From: Sphingomonas endophytica
GTDB taxonomy: Bacteria > Pseudomonadota > Alphaproteobacteria > Sphingomonadales > Sphingomonadaceae
Direction: 5' to 3'
Length of the DNA stretch: 64,000 bases
NCBI RefSeq assembly: GCF_014199415.1
Contig: NZ_JACIJN010000005.1
Span: 186,001 to 250,000, forward strand
Numbering within the stretch: the stretch's first letter is position 1; the number at the start of each line of letters is the position of its first letter. The notes under the pieces are model-generated. The model did no database searches. It saw only the letters and a program-made list of their open reading frames with translations, and was not told the origin of the DNA. Below are positions 1 through 9,085 of this stretch, piece after piece. The position numbers and the translations under genes were made by a program.

Positions 1-292
1 CGATCGCGTGCGCCGCGCCGCGGCGCTCGCCAAGGCGACCGGCCGCCCGCTGACCGAGCCGCCGCAGGACGTGACCTTCCTCCGCCAGCTCGACGGGCTG
101 GCCTATGACGAAAAGGGGTCGGGCAAGCGCATCCGCATCGTCACCGTGAAGCGCGGCGACACGATCGATTCGCTCGCGCGGCAGATGGCCTATGACACGC
201 TCCAGCGCGACCGCTTCATGACCCTCAATGCGATCGAAGATGAGGCACAATTGACGCCGGGACATTTGGTAAAGATCGTGACGCGCGGATAA
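1..292 (+). CDS. C-terminal fragment of a probable M48-family metalloprotease (5' end outside window)
   Basis: The frame is already open at base 2 and ends at a TAA at 290-292, so the start lies outside the window. About 97 residues are visible. They contain a conserved-looking LDGLAYDEKGSG stretch and a LysM-like VKRGDTIDSLARQM segment, and end in a short basic tail. This pattern resembles the C-terminus of sphingomonad M48 Zn-dependent proteases, in which a LysM-like module follows the catalytic domain. The HExxH catalytic part is not in the window, so the family call rests only on the tail. A GTG at position 8 is internal rather than a plausible start. Confidence 0.55.
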   Translation, partial: DRVRRAAALAKATGRPLTEPPQDVTFLRQLDGLAYDEKGSGKRIRIVTVKRGDTIDSLARQMAYDTLQRDRFMTLNAIEDEAQLTPGHLVKIVTRG

Positions 293-314
293 GCTTCGGT
301 TAGATGCGGGTGCC

Positions 315-1337
315 ATGCATCGTCCCGCACTTTCAGTCGTCATCCCCTGTTATAACGAAGAGGCAACGTTGCCGCTGCTTCACGCACGCGTGTCGGCGGC
401 GGCGCGCGCGGCGGTCGGTGACGATCACGAGATCGTGCTGGTCAACGACGGGTCGCGCGACAACAGCTGGACGGCGATGCAGCGGCTGTCGGCCGAGGAC
501 CCGCGCGTCGTGGCGATCAACCTGTCGCGCAACCACGGACACCAACTGGCGCTGACCGCCGGGCTCGACATGTGCGCGGGCGAGCAGATCCTCATTATCG
601 ACGCCGATCTGCAGGATCCGCCCGAACTGCTGTCCGACATGCGGCTGATGATGGCGCGCGAACAGGCCGATGTCGTCTATGCGGTGCGGCGCAAGCGCGA
701 GGGCGAGACCTTGTTCAAGAAGGCGACTGCGGCCGCTTTCTATCGCGTGCTCGACCGCGTCACCGATACCGCGATCCCGCTCGACACCGGCGACTTCCGG
801 CTGATGACGCGCCGTGCGCTCGACGCCTTTCTCGCGCTGCCCGAGCAGGCGCGCTTCATCCGCGGAATGGTGGCGTGGGTCGGCTTCCGGCAGGTGCCGT
901 TCCCTTACGACCGCGCCGAGCGTCATGCGGGCGAAACCAATTACCCGCTCGGCAAGATGGTGCGGCTCGCGCTGGACGCGGTGACCGGCTTCTCGACCGC
1001 GCCGCTGCGCTGGGCGAGCCATTTGTCGGTGGTGCTGGCGGCATGTTCGATGCTGCTGCTGGTCTATATCGGCTGGGGCTATTTCGTCGGCGACCATGTG
1101 CAGGGCTGGACCTCGACGATGCTGGTCGTGGTGGTGCTGTCGTCGATCCAGATGTTCGTGCTGGGGATGATCGGCGAGTATCTCGGCCGCTTGTACATCG
1201 AGGCGAAGCGCCGCCCGCTGTACCTGATCGCCGATGTCGCCGGGACGGCGCACGGCCGTGCGACGCTCGGCTTTCAGGCGGAGCGGACGCGCATCCCCGA
1301 CGCGCAGGTCGCGGGCGAGGTCGTCGCGCAGGATTGA
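315..1337 (+). CDS. Glycosyltransferase family 2, polyprenyl-phosphate (DPM1/GtrB-like) type
   Basis: 340 residues. The N-terminal GT-A domain has the nucleotide-binding VNDGS motif (about 43-47) and the metal/sugar DADLQDPPE motif (about 96-104). QARFIRGM lies near 178-185. Two C-terminal hydrophobic helices (about 235-257 and 267-289) precede a basic cytoplasmic tail. This is the layout of membrane-anchored enzymes that move a sugar from a nucleotide donor to polyprenyl phosphate at the inner membrane (GtrB, ArnC, Dpm families). The gene starts 22 bp after the preceding stop. The sugar donor cannot be told from sequence. It is followed by two repeat units and convergent lysC. Confidence 0.88.
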   Translation: MHRPALSVVIPCYNEEATLPLLHARVSAAARAAVGDDHEIVLVNDGSRDNSWTAMQRLSAEDPRVVAINLSRNHGHQLALTAGLDMCAGEQILIIDADLQDPPELLSDMRLMMAREQADVVYAVRRKREGETLFKKATAAAFYRVLDRVTDTAIPLDTGDFRLMTRRALDAFLALPEQARFIRGMVAWVGFRQVPFPYDRAERHAGETNYPLGKMVRLALDAVTGFSTAPLRWASHLSVVLAACSMLLLVYIGWGYFVGDHVQGWTSTMLVVVVLSSIQMFVLGMIGEYLGRLYIEAKRRPLYLIADVAGTAHGRATLGFQAERTRIPDAQVAGEVVAQD

Positions 1338-1367
1338 GGGAGCAGGGGCGGCATCGTCACGCGCCTC

Positions 1368-1459
1368 GTCATTCCCGCGAAGGCGGGAATCCAGACGCGC
1401 GGGTCGTCGTTCGAGCCGCAACGTCCGAGGTTCTGGATCCCCGCCTTCGCGGGGATGAC
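1368..1459. repeat. REPIN-like inverted repeat, family A, copy 1
   Basis: Two arms of about 28 bp (1368-1395 and 1432-1459) can pair. Each arm contains its own hairpin of the form TTCCCGCGAAGGCGGGAA, and CCAGA/TCTGG borders the spacer. Related copies lie at 15744-15835 and 53715-53807. It sits between convergent genes and could act as a bidirectional terminator. Confidence 0.85.
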
Positions 1460-1495
1460 GGGGGAGGTGTGCGGCTGGACCACCCCGGACCTGCC

Positions 1496-1578
1496 GTTAT
1501 CCCGGACTTGACCCTGGATCCCGCTTCTTTCCGAGCTACCGGACAAGAAGCGGAGCCCCGGATCAAGTCCGGGACGAC
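1496..1578. repeat. REPIN-like inverted repeat, family B, copy 1
   Basis: An imperfect inverted repeat whose arms contain TCCCGGACTTGA and TCAAGTCCGGGA, with CCGCTTCTT/AAGAAGCGG flanking a short variable centre. The same design recurs at 5394-5467 and 19041-19124, with half copies near 40673 and 44060. It lies directly downstream of family A copy 1 in the gap between convergent genes. Confidence 0.85.
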
Positions 1579-1615
1579 GGTGTTGGGTGTAGCGCGTCGC
1601 GTCAACCAGCCGCGA

Positions 1616-2902
1616 TCACGCCGCCTCTTCGGCGTCCAGCCCGTACGCCGTATGCAGCACGCGCACGGCCAGCTCGGTCTCGTCCTCGTGGATCAGCACG
1701 GAAACCTTGATCTCGCTGGTCGAGATCGCCTGGATGTTGATCCCGCGCGCGCCGAGCGTCGTGAACATCGTGCTCGCCACGCCGGCATGGCTGCGCATCC
1801 CGACCCCGACGACGCTGATCTTCGCGACGCGCATGTCGTGGATCAGCTCGCCGAAGCCGATCGCCTCGCGCGCCTGGTTGAGCGCCTCGATCGAGCGCGG
1901 CAGGTCGGCGGCGGGGACGGTGAACGTCACGTCGGTCGCGCTGCTGCTGGCGCTGCTGCGGTGCGCGATATTCTGGATGATCATGTCGACGTTGATGTTC
2001 GCCGCCGCCAGCGGTTCGAAGATGCTCGCGACCGAGCCGGGCGTGTCGGGCACGCTGGTCAGCGTGATCTTCGCCTCGTTCTTGTCGTGCGCGATGCCGG
2101 TGATGAGCTGTCGTTCCACGTCGCCATTCTCCTGGGAGGCTGCCTCCTCTTCGCCCACGATCATCGTACCGGGCAATGTATCCGCCATCGGTGCGTCCTC
2201 GCCGGTGAACGACGACAGCACCTGAACGCGGACCTTCTCCTTCATCGCCAGCCCGACCGAGCGGGTCTGGAGCACCTTGGCGCCGACGCTGGCAAGTTCC
2301 AGCATCTCTTCATAGGTCACCTTGGCGAGCTTGCGCGCGCGCGGCACGATCCGCGGGTCGGTGGTGTAGACGCCGTCGACGTCGGTGTAGATGTCGCAGC
2401 GATCGGCCTTCATCGCCGCCGCCACCGCGACCGCCGACGTGTCCGACCCGCCGCGCCCCAGCGTCGTGATCCGTCCCTCGGCCGAGACGCCCTGAAAACC
2501 GGGGATCACCGCGACCTCACCCGCCGACAGGCTGGCGTCGAGCGCCTGCGTGTCGATCGTGCCGATCCGTGCCTTGGCGAAGGCGTCGTCGGTGTTGATC
2601 GGCAATTGCCACCCCAGCCACGAACGCGCCGGCACGCCGATCGCCTGCAGCGCGATCGCGAGCAGCCCGCTGGTGATCTGCTCGCCCGCGGCGACGACGA
2701 CGTCATATTCGCGCGGATCGTAGAGCGGCGAGGCTTCGCGGCAGAAGCCGACCAGCCGGTCGGTCTCGCCCGCCATCGCCGACACGACCACCGCCACCTG
2801 GTTGCCGGCGGCCGCCTCGCGTTTCACCCGCGCGGCGACCGAGCGGATGCGCTCGATCCCCGCCATCGAGGTGCCGCCGAATTTCATGACGATGCGCGCC
2901 AC
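1616..2902 (-). CDS. lysC: Aspartate kinase
   Basis: 428 residues from a GTG at 2902. Starting there gives VARIVMKFGGTSM, the usual N-terminus; the frame stays open upstream but would overlap divergent ubiG. The amino-acid-kinase domain has KFGGTS (7-12), VVVSAMAGETDRL, and a downstream TLGRGGSDTSAV catalytic/ATP segment. Two ACT regulatory domains follow in the C-terminal third. The enzyme phosphorylates L-aspartate, the first step toward lysine, threonine, methionine and diaminopimelate, and is probably feedback-inhibited through the ACT pair. A 52-bp gap separates it from ubiG. The threonine-branch gene thrC is in the window at 38.4 kb. Confidence 0.96.
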   Translation of the reverse strand: MARIVMKFGGTSMAGIERIRSVAARVKREAAAGNQVAVVVSAMAGETDRLVGFCREASPLYDPREYDVVVAAGEQITSGLLAIALQAIGVPARSWLGWQLPINTDDAFAKARIGTIDTQALDASLSAGEVAVIPGFQGVSAEGRITTLGRGGSDTSAVAVAAAMKADRCDIYTDVDGVYTTDPRIVPRARKLAKVTYEEMLELASVGAKVLQTRSVGLAMKEKVRVQVLSSFTGEDAPMADTLPGTMIVGEEEAASQENGDVERQLITGIAHDKNEAKITLTSVPDTPGSVASIFEPLAAANINVDMIIQNIAHRSSASSSATDVTFTVPAADLPRSIEALNQAREAIGFGELIHDMRVAKISVVGVGMRSHAGVASTMFTTLGARGINIQAISTSEIKVSVLIHEDETELAVRVLHTAYGLDAEEAA

Positions 2903-2954
2903 TGCCGTATCCAAACGCCTTGGGATGAGAGGGGCGTCCTGATAGGAAGCGGGC

Positions 2955-3716
2955 ATGACCGACGCAAGCGTAACAACCGCAACCATCCCCCCCGCCCCGC
3001 ACGCCTCGGTGGTCGGGCGCGAGGCGGCGCACTTCGGCAAGCTGGCCGCCGAATGGTGGGACCCGAACGGCTCGTCGGCGATGCTCCACCGGCTCAATCC
3101 GATCCGGCTGCGCTACCTGCGCGCCGCGATCGACCGGCATTGGGACCTCGACGACCGCACCTTCGCGCCGCTGGCGGGCAAAAGCGCGCTCGATATGGGC
3201 TGCGGCGCGGGGCTGCTCGCCGAGCCGCTGGCGCGGATGGGCGGCACCGTGACCGCGGTCGATGCCGCGGCGGAGAGCATCGCGGTTGCGCGCGTCCATG
3301 CCGAACGCCGCGGGCTGACGATCGACTATCGCGCCGGCGGGGTCGAGGCGGTGGCGGGTGAGACGTTCGATCTGGTCTGCTCGCTCGAGGTGGTCGAGCA
3401 TGTCGCCGATGCACGCGCGTTCGTCGCCGGGCTGGCGGCGGCGGTCGCGCCGGGCGGGTTGCTGGTGATGAGCACGCCCAACCGGACGTGGTGGTCGCGC
3501 CTCGCGCTGGTCGAGGGCGCGGAACGGCTCGGGCAGATCCCGCGCGGAACGCACGACTGGGACAAGTTCCTGACACCGGACGAATTGTCGGCGATGATCG
3601 CGGACGCCGGCTTCACGGTCGCCGATGTCACCGGGCTGTCGGTCGGCGCGTCGGGGTTCGTGCTGGGTGGCTCGACCGCGCTGGATTATTTCGTGACGGC
3701 AGTGCGCGTCGACTGA
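2955..3716 (+). CDS. ubiG: Bifunctional demethylubiquinone/polyprenyl-hydroxyphenol O-methyltransferase
   Basis: 253 residues, class I SAM methyltransferase fold. Motif I is LDMGCGAGLL at about 79-88, followed by the acidic AVDAA strand and VCSLEVVEHV. The N-terminal HFGKLAAEWWDPNGS block is typical of UbiG and contributes to membrane/quinone binding. It catalyses both O-methylation steps in ubiquinone synthesis at the inner-membrane face. The gene is divergent from lysC and is followed 54 bp later by aroC, another gene of aromatic/chorismate metabolism, which feeds ubiquinone. Confidence 0.95.
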   Translation: MTDASVTTATIPPAPHASVVGREAAHFGKLAAEWWDPNGSSAMLHRLNPIRLRYLRAAIDRHWDLDDRTFAPLAGKSALDMGCGAGLLAEPLARMGGTVTAVDAAAESIAVARVHAERRGLTIDYRAGGVEAVAGETFDLVCSLEVVEHVADARAFVAGLAAAVAPGGLLVMSTPNRTWWSRLALVEGAERLGQIPRGTHDWDKFLTPDELSAMIADAGFTVADVTGLSVGASGFVLGGSTALDYFVTAVRVD

Positions 3717-3770
3717 GTGGCGGGTGGCGGGACTGTTCCCCGCCGCGCGCTTCTGGCAAAGCACGCGGCC

Positions 3771-4847
3771 ATGAGCTTCAACACCTTCGGCCGCGTCTTC
3801 CGTTTTACCACTTGGGGCGAGAGCCATGGCCCGGCGTTGGGCGCGGTGGTCGACGGTTGCCCGCCGGGGATCGCGCTGGGTGAGGCTGACATCCAGCCGT
3901 GGCTCGACCGCCGCCGCCCCGGCCAGTCGCGCTTCACGACGCAGCGGCAGGAACCCGATCAGGTCCGCATCCTGTCGGGCGTGTTCGAGGGGCGCACCAC
4001 CGGGACGCCGATCAGCCTGATGATCGAGAATGTCGACCAGCGCTCGAAGGATTATTCCGCGATCGCGCAGGCCTATCGCCCCGGCCATGCCGATTATGCC
4101 TATGACGCCAAATACGGCTTGCGCGACTATCGCGGCGGCGGGCGATCGTCGGCGCGCGAGACCGCGGCGCGGGTTGCGGCGGGGGCGGTCGCGCGCGCGG
4201 TGATCCCGCAGGTCCGCGTCCGTGCCTGGGTCGAGGCGATCGGCGGCGACGCGATCGATGATGCCGCGTTCGACGATGCACAGATCGACGCCAATCCGTT
4301 CTTCTGTCCCGACGCCGGTGCCGCCGCGCGTTGGGAGGAGAAGATGGACGCCGCACGCAAGGCCGGCTCATCGCTGGGCGCGGTGATCGCGTGCGAGGCA
4401 ACCGGGGTGCCGGCGGGCTGGGGCGCGCCGCTCTATGCCAAGCTCGACAGCGAACTCGCCGCCGCGTGCATGTCGATCAACGCGGTCAAGGGCGTCGAAA
4501 TCGGCGACGGCTTCGCGGCCGCCGCCCTGTCGGGCGAGCAGAATGCCGATCCGATGCGCCCCGGCGCGGACGGCACGCCCGCCTTCCTCGCCAACCATGC
4601 CGGCGGGATCGCGGGCGGGATCGCGACCGGGCAGCCGGTGCGCGTGCGCGTCGCGTTCAAGCCGACCAGCTCGATCCTGACGCCCGTGCCCAGCATCACC
4701 CGCGACGGCACCCCGACCGAGGTGATGACCAGGGGCCGCCACGATCCGTGCGTCGGCATCCGCGGCGTGCCGGTGGTCGAGGCGATGGTCGCGCTGGTGC
4801 TCGCCGATCAGGCCTTGCTCCACCGCGCACAATGCGGCATAAGTTAG
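3771..4847 (+). CDS. aroC: Chorismate synthase
   Basis: 358 residues from the ATG that gives [20 protein letters not shown]; the frame is open further upstream but has no family match there. Conserved signatures include GESHG (16-20), RRRPGQS, the long [16 protein letters not shown] block, and a C-terminal [14 protein letters not shown]. It converts 5-enolpyruvylshikimate-3-phosphate to chorismate using reduced FMN in the cytoplasm. Length is normal for the bacterial enzyme. It is close behind ubiG and may share its transcript. Confidence 0.97.
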   Translation: MSFNTFGRVFRFTTWGESHGPALGAVVDGCPPGIALGEADIQPWLDRRRPGQSRFTTQRQEPDQVRILSGVFEGRTTGTPISLMIENVDQRSKDYSAIAQAYRPGHADYAYDAKYGLRDYRGGGRSSARETAARVAAGAVARAVIPQVRVRAWVEAIGGDAIDDAAFDDAQIDANPFFCPDAGAAARWEEKMDAARKAGSSLGAVIACEATGVPAGWGAPLYAKLDSELAAACMSINAVKGVEIGDGFAAAALSGEQNADPMRPGADGTPAFLANHAGGIAGGIATGQPVRVRVAFKPTSSILTPVPSITRDGTPTEVMTRGRHDPCVGIRGVPVVEAMVALVLADQALLHRAQCGIS

Positions 4848-4923
4848 GCGATCCGCGCCGATTGTCAGGAACGATCGGCTTTCGCGCGTCGTTGACGAGC
4901 CATTCCATATAAGGAGAGGTTCG

Positions 4924-5367
4924 ATGCGTACCTATATCGCGATGACCGCCGCCGCACTGTTGCTCCCCGCCGCCGCGGTGGCGCAGACGACCGGCGCCGG
5001 AGGCACGATGGGCCAGACCGGCGGCACGATGGGTGGCACGATGCAGCCCGGTGGCACGATGGGCGGGACCATGGGTCAGCAGCCGGGCGGCACGATGGGC
5101 GGCTCGACGATGGATCCGATGACCACCTCGCCGCAGACCACGACGCCGAGCACCTCGACCGATCGCAGCTCCACCACGACCCGCTCGTCGCGTCGCGCAC
5201 GCAACAACAGCACGACGACGACCGGTCCGGACGCGGTGACCAACTCGCGCACCACGCTGGGCCAGCCGCAGCAGGGCCAGCCGACCGAGGCGACGAACAC
5301 GCCGCCGGATCAGCTGCCGCAGGGCGGCGCGGCGGGTACTGCGACCCAGCCGGGGCCGCGCAACTAA
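4924..5367 (+). CDS. Secreted low-complexity protein with Gly-Gly-Thr-Met repeats
   Basis: 147 residues. A signal peptide (about 1-20, ending AAAVAQ) is followed by about eight GGTMG-type repeats (residues about 26-60). Next come a Thr/Ser/Arg-rich stretch with a basic RSSRRARNN cluster and a Pro/Gln-rich tail with PPDQLPQGG. A clear Shine-Dalgarno (AAGGAGAG at 4911-4918) precedes the ATG. I see no enzymatic motif. The composition suggests a disordered periplasmic or cell-surface protein. Repeat number may vary between strains because the DNA repeats are near-identical. Confidence 0.75.
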   Translation: MRTYIAMTAAALLLPAAAVAQTTGAGGTMGQTGGTMGGTMQPGGTMGGTMGQQPGGTMGGSTMDPMTTSPQTTTPSTSTDRSSTTTRSSRRARNNSTTTTGPDAVTNSRTTLGQPQQGQPTEATNTPPDQLPQGGAAGTATQPGPRN

Positions 5368-5393
5368 GCGTCTGACGCCCACTATCTAACCAT

Positions 5394-5467
5394 CGCCCCG
5401 GGCTCGACCCGGGGCTTCGCTGCTTCTCGACGAACCTAGCGAGGCCCCGGATCAAGTCCGGGGCGAC
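5394..5467. repeat. REPIN-like inverted repeat, family B, copy 2
   Basis: The same family as 1496-1578. The left arm is CGCCCCGGGCTCGACCCGGG and the right arm contains CCCCGGATCAAGTCCGGGG, around a GCTTCTCGA centre. It lies in the gap between the Gly-Thr-Met protein gene and convergent purA. Confidence 0.82.
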
Positions 5468-5491
5468 GTGTTTAAGGGGGCGTCTGAAAGC

Positions 5492-6781
5492 TCAATCCGC
5501 GAACGGATCGCGGACGAGGATCGTGTCGGCGCGCTCCGGGCTGGTCGACACCAGCGCGACCGGACAGCGGATCAGTTCCTCGACGCGGCGAATGTACTTG
5601 ATCGCCTGCGCCGGCAGATCCGCCCAGCTCCGCGCGCCGGCGGTCGACTCCTGCCAGCCCGGCATCGTCTCATAGACGGGCTCGACCAAAGCCTGATCGG
5701 CAGCATGGGCGGGATAATAATCGATCGTCTCATCGCGCAGGCGATAGCCGGTGCAGATCTTCACCTCGTCGAACCCGTCGAGCACGTCGATCTTGGTCAG
5801 CGCGATCCCGGTGATCCCGCCGACCGCCGCCGATTGCCGCACCAGCACCGCGTCGAACCAGCCGCAACGGCGCTTGCGCCCGGTGACGGTGCCGAACTCA
5901 TGCCCGCGCGTCCCCAGCCGCTCGCCTGTCGCGTCGTCCAGTTCGGTCGGGAACGGCCCCGAGCCGACGCGCGTGGTGTACGCCTTGGCGATCCCCAGCA
6001 CGAAGCCGACCGCCGCCGGCCCCAGCCCCGAGCCGCCCGCCGCGCTGCCCGCGATCGTGTTCGACGAGGTGACGAACGGATAGGTGCCGTGGTCGATGTC
6101 GAGCAGCACGCCCTGCGCGCCCTCGAACAGGATGCGCTTGCCGGCTTCCTTGGCGAGGTTGAGGTCGCGCCACACCGGACGCGCGAATTGCAGCACGAAG
6201 TCGGCGATCGCGCGCAGTTCGGCGACCAAAGCGTCACGGTCGATCGGCGGCTCGCCGAAGCCGACGCGCAGCGCGTCGTGATGCGCGGTCAGCCGGTCGA
6301 GCTGCGGCCCGAGATGGTCGAGGTGCGCCAGATCGCAGACGCGGATCGCGCGGCGGCCGACCTTGTCCTCATAGGCCGGGCCGATCCCGCGGCGCGTGGT
6401 GCCGATCTTGCCCGCACCGCTCGCATCCTCGCGCAAGCCGTCGAGGTCGCGGTGGAACGGCAGGATCAGCGCGCAATTGTCAGCGATGCGCAGCGTCTCG
6501 GGCGTGGCGGTGACGCCCTGCGCCGCCAGCCGCTCGATCTCCGCCTTGAGCGCCCAGGGATCGAGCACCACGCCGTTGCCGATCACCGACGGCGTGCCGC
6601 GCACGATCCCCGAGGGCAGCAGCGAGAGCTTGTAGACGTTCTCGCCGACCACCAAAGTATGCCCGGCATTGTGCCCGCCCTGGAAGCGGACGACCATGTC
6701 GGCGCGCTCCGCCAGCCAGTCGACGATCTTGCCCTTGCCCTCGTCGCCCCATTGCGCGCCGATGACTGCCACATTTGCCAT
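5492..6781 (-). CDS. purA: Adenylosuccinate synthetase
   Basis: 429 residues from the ATG at 6781 ([18 protein letters not shown]); the upstream open frame has no family match. The P-loop-like GDEGKGK is at 12-18, GGHNAGHT follows near 40, and [14 protein letters not shown] lies in the middle. All are hallmarks of PurA. It joins IMP and aspartate with GTP hydrolysis in the first committed AMP step. It lies downstream of hisZ on the same strand but is separated from it by the oppositely oriented TlpA-like gene. Confidence 0.97.
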   Translation of the reverse strand: MANVAVIGAQWGDEGKGKIVDWLAERADMVVRFQGGHNAGHTLVVGENVYKLSLLPSGIVRGTPSVIGNGVVLDPWALKAEIERLAAQGVTATPETLRIADNCALILPFHRDLDGLREDASGAGKIGTTRRGIGPAYEDKVGRRAIRVCDLAHLDHLGPQLDRLTAHHDALRVGFGEPPIDRDALVAELRAIADFVLQFARPVWRDLNLAKEAGKRILFEGAQGVLLDIDHGTYPFVTSSNTIAGSAAGGSGLGPAAVGFVLGIAKAYTTRVGSGPFPTELDDATGERLGTRGHEFGTVTGRKRRCGWFDAVLVRQSAAVGGITGIALTKIDVLDGFDEVKICTGYRLRDETIDYYPAHAADQALVEPVYETMPGWQESTAGARSWADLPAQAIKYIRRVEELIRCPVALVSTSPERADTILVRDPFAD

Positions 6782-6890
6782 GGATGCGATTCCCCGCCTG
6801 CCGCTGCGAACCCGCGCGCCCTTCGACAGGACTCGGCACGCGGGCGGTTCAGGAATGTCGGGGGCGCGGGTAGCGGGCGGGCGGGACGGG

Positions 6891-6908
6891 GTCAACCGGT
6901 CGGTTGAC
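6891..6908. promoter_or_regulatory. Short perfect hairpin/operator-like palindrome between purA and tlpA-like gene
   Basis: GTCAACC (6891-6897), loop GGTC, GGTTGAC (6902-6908). It lies in the 172-bp divergent gap, about 45 bp before the TlpA-like start. It could be an operator for either gene or a chance palindrome; no homologous copy was seen in the window. Confidence 0.3.
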
Positions 6909-6953
6909 GATCCAGTGGCGCGCGCGGCACATCCGGCGTCGGGGGACTGGATC

Positions 6954-7436
6954 ATGAAACCACGCATCGCGCTGGCGGCGGCGCTCACGATCGTCGCGGC
7001 ACCGGCAGCGGCCAAGACCTTCAAGGTCGGGCAACCGGCACCGGCGGTCGAGCTGACGCTGGTCGACGGGACGAAGACCACGCTCGCCGACCACAAGGGC
7101 GAGGTGATCCTGCTCAATTTCTGGGCGACCTGGTGCGTGCCGTGCCGCGCGGAACTGCCGCTGCTCGACAGCTATTACCGCCGTCTGAAACAGCACGGGC
7201 TACAGGTCTTCGCGATCACGACCGAAGGATCGGTGCCGCTTTACCAGATGAAGGCGCTGTTCGCGGCGATGGCGATCCCCTCGGTACGGCGCGTCAAGGG
7301 TATGCCGGTCGAAATGCCGGCAGTGCCGACCAATTACATCATCGATCGTGCCGGGGTCGTCCGCTACGCGCAGGCGGGCGCGCTCGATCTGGACGGCCTC
7401 AACCGCGAGATCGTCCCGCTGCTCAAGGAGCCATGA
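6954..7436 (+). CDS. TlpA/ResA-like periplasmic thiol-disulfide oxidoreductase
   Basis: 160 residues. A signal peptide (about 1-20, ending PAAA) is followed by a thioredoxin fold with ATWCVPC (active-site CVPC at 61-64) and a downstream cis-proline segment [11 protein letters not shown]. This family reduces periplasmic disulfides, for example on apocytochromes or oxidase subunits. The start is the ATG at 6954; the frame extends upstream without signal-peptide logic. It is divergent from purA and convergent with hisZ, with only 10 bp to the hisZ stop. Its partner protein is not evident. Confidence 0.85.
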   Translation: MKPRIALAAALTIVAAPAAAKTFKVGQPAPAVELTLVDGTKTTLADHKGEVILLNFWATWCVPCRAELPLLDSYYRRLKQHGLQVFAITTEGSVPLYQMKALFAAMAIPSVRRVKGMPVEMPAVPTNYIIDRAGVVRYAQAGALDLDGLNREIVPLLKEP

Positions 7437-7446
7437 TCGAACCGCT

Positions 7447-8547
7447 TTAAAGCTGGCGGGCCTCGCCTTCGGCGAAGACGTGCGTGCAGACCTGCGCCTC
7501 GGGCGTGTCGCCCGCCGTCAGTGCCGCGACCGTCACCCAGCCCGCCGCGCGCAGCCGCGCCGCCTCGCCCGTCGGCGTGCCGAGCGGCAGGAACAGGCGG
7601 CGGCGGTCGTGCGCCGGCGGGTCGCCGAGCAACCGGTCGGCATAAAGCGAGAAGCCGGTCGCCGCTTCCTCGGCGCCGCCTTCATGGACGACCGCATAGG
7701 TGCCGCCGCGTCCGATCTCGGTCCCTGACCCGCCACCGAACAGCGAGAAGCCGAGCCACGTCTGATATTCGAAGCCGTGCCGCTCGGTCGGATCGAGCGT
7801 CATCGTCACCCGCTCGCCGAGCATCGCCGCGATCGCCGCCAGCCCGTCGAGCCGCGTCGCCAGCACGCCGGTGCGATCGAACGCGCGCAGCCGCGCCAGC
7901 GCCTGCTCGAACGGCCCGGCGGCCTCGATGAGCGGAAGGTAATCGGGCGCGACCGCCGCAACCCCGCCGGCATCCTTGGCGTCGAGCCGCTGGCGCAGCG
8001 TGTCGAGCGCGTCGGGCGCGACCGGCAGCGGCCCGGCGGCGAGCGTGTCGACGAGATCGGGGAGCGTGAAGTCGATCGAGGCGCGCGTGACACCCGCCGC
8101 ATCGAGCGCGTCGATCGCGACGGTAACCACTTCCTGCGCGGCGGCGAGCGAATCGAGCCCGAACAATTCCGCGCCGATCTGCCGCGTTTCCCGTGCGGGG
8201 GACAATTGGCTGGCGCGCAGCTTGAGCACCGCGCCGGCATAACTCAGCCGCACCGGGCGCGGGTGGTGCCCCATCCGCGTCGCCGCGATCCGCGCGACCT
8301 GCGCGGTCAGGTCGGGGCGGATCGCCAGCGTCCGCTGCGACACCGGATCGACGAAGCGCACCGCATCGTGGAGCGCGCCCGCCTTGAGCCGCGTGCCGAG
8401 CCCGTCGGCGAATTCGGCGAGCGGCGGATCGACGCGCTCATAGCCATGCGCGCCGATCGCGGCGAGCACCCGCGCCTCGATCGCGGCGGCGGCATCGGCG
8501 AAGGGCGGCAGGCGGTCACGAAGACCTTCGGGCAGAAGCGCGGTCAT
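7447..8547 (-). CDS. hisZ: ATP phosphoribosyltransferase regulatory subunit
   Basis: 366 residues with the class II histidyl-tRNA-synthetase fold: AIRPDLTAQVARI (motif-2 region) near residue 80-95, LSYAGAVL, and a C-terminal GRGGTYAV stretch. It lacks a C-terminal anticodon-binding domain, as HisZ should. It would form a complex with short-form HisG for the first step of histidine synthesis; hisG is not in the window. The ATG at 8547 shares one base with the stop of the upstream frameshifted DUF559 gene (TAATG), so translation was probably coupled to it. Confidence 0.88.
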   Translation of the reverse strand: MTALLPEGLRDRLPPFADAAAAIEARVLAAIGAHGYERVDPPLAEFADGLGTRLKAGALHDAVRFVDPVSQRTLAIRPDLTAQVARIAATRMGHHPRPVRLSYAGAVLKLRASQLSPARETRQIGAELFGLDSLAAAQEVVTVAIDALDAAGVTRASIDFTLPDLVDTLAAGPLPVAPDALDTLRQRLDAKDAGGVAAVAPDYLPLIEAAGPFEQALARLRAFDRTGVLATRLDGLAAIAAMLGERVTMTLDPTERHGFEYQTWLGFSLFGGGSGTEIGRGGTYAVVHEGGAEEAATGFSLYADRLLGDPPAHDRRRLFLPLGTPTGEAARLRAAGWVTVAALTAGDTPEAQVCTHVFAEGEARQL

Positions 8548-8889
8548 TATCGCCCTCTCCCCTCTGGGGAGAGGCTTGGGTGAGGGGCGGTCGTCAACGC
8601 GACGGCAACCATCTGAAGCACCCCGTCCAAATTCATCATCACATCCGCGTTGGTAAAGCGAAGAACCCGATTGCCTTGCGCGATGAGCCACGCCGCGCGC
8701 CGGTCGTCGCGGGATTGGTCGGTGTGGGTGTCGCCGTCAACCTCGATGATGAGGTGCGCACTGCGGGCGCAGAAAATCGGCGATATACGGGCCGAGTGAG
8801 ACCTGGCGGCTGAACTTGACGCCGTTCAGGCGCTTGCCACGGAGAGCGAACCAGAGGCGTGTTTCCGGCTCGGTCATTTGGCGGCGCAT
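8547..8889 (-). pseudogene. DUF559 (Vsr/restriction-endonuclease-like) gene with a single-base frameshift
   Basis: Reading from ATG at 8889 (or 8877) gives MTEPETRLWFALRGKRLNG and FSRQVSLGPYIADFL, the start of a DUF559 protein, then a premature TGA. Shifting frame at the GGG run 8765-8767 (one base too many) restores RRSAHLIIEVDGDTHTDQ and VLRFTNADVMM, the catalytic half with the EVDG acidic motif. So it is one gene broken by a 1-bp insertion, or a sequencing error. The reading frame then runs into a CT-rich repeat and stops on the hisZ start. The C-terminal residues (PHPSLSPEGRGR) are encoded by the repeat itself. Confidence 0.75.
8552..8587. repeat. CT-rich palindromic repeat, family D, copy 1
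   Basis: GCCCTCTCCCCTCTGGGGAG followed by AGGCTTGGGTGAGGGG. The CTCTCCCC/GGGGAGAG hairpin and the TTGGGTGAGGGG tail recur at 8966-9050 and, interrupted, at 47434-47664. This copy separates the DUF559 coding part from the hisZ start. Confidence 0.75.
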
Positions 8890-8965
8890 CTTGCGCGCGC
8901 GATCGAGGAGGATGGGGTCGGTTTGAATCGGCGCGCACCATCATTGACGGTGGCGCGCGCGGCAA

Positions 8966-9050
8966 CCCCTCACCCAACCCTCTCCCCACAGGGGAGAGGG
9001 CTATTGTTGTCTAAGCCCCCTCCCCGTGGGGGAGGGGGTTGGGGGAGGGG
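8966..9050. repeat. CT-rich palindromic repeat, family D, inverted pair, copy 2
   Basis: Two family D units in inverted arrangement: CCCCTCACCCAACCCTCTCC...GGGGAGAGGG, then CCCCCTCCCCGTGGGGGAGG followed by GGGTTGGGGGAGGGG. It occupies the spacer between serA and the DUF559 gene on the minus strand. No open frame with coding features was seen from 8890 to 9085. Confidence 0.75.
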
Positions 9051-9085
9051 CGGTGTCTCACCGAGACCAACGCCCCCCCCAACAA

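Noticed and set aside
8580..8813. Small plus-strand open frame opposite the DUF559 gene.
   Set aside because: It is the antisense of the frameshifted DUF559 gene, with no ribosome-binding site and no domain.
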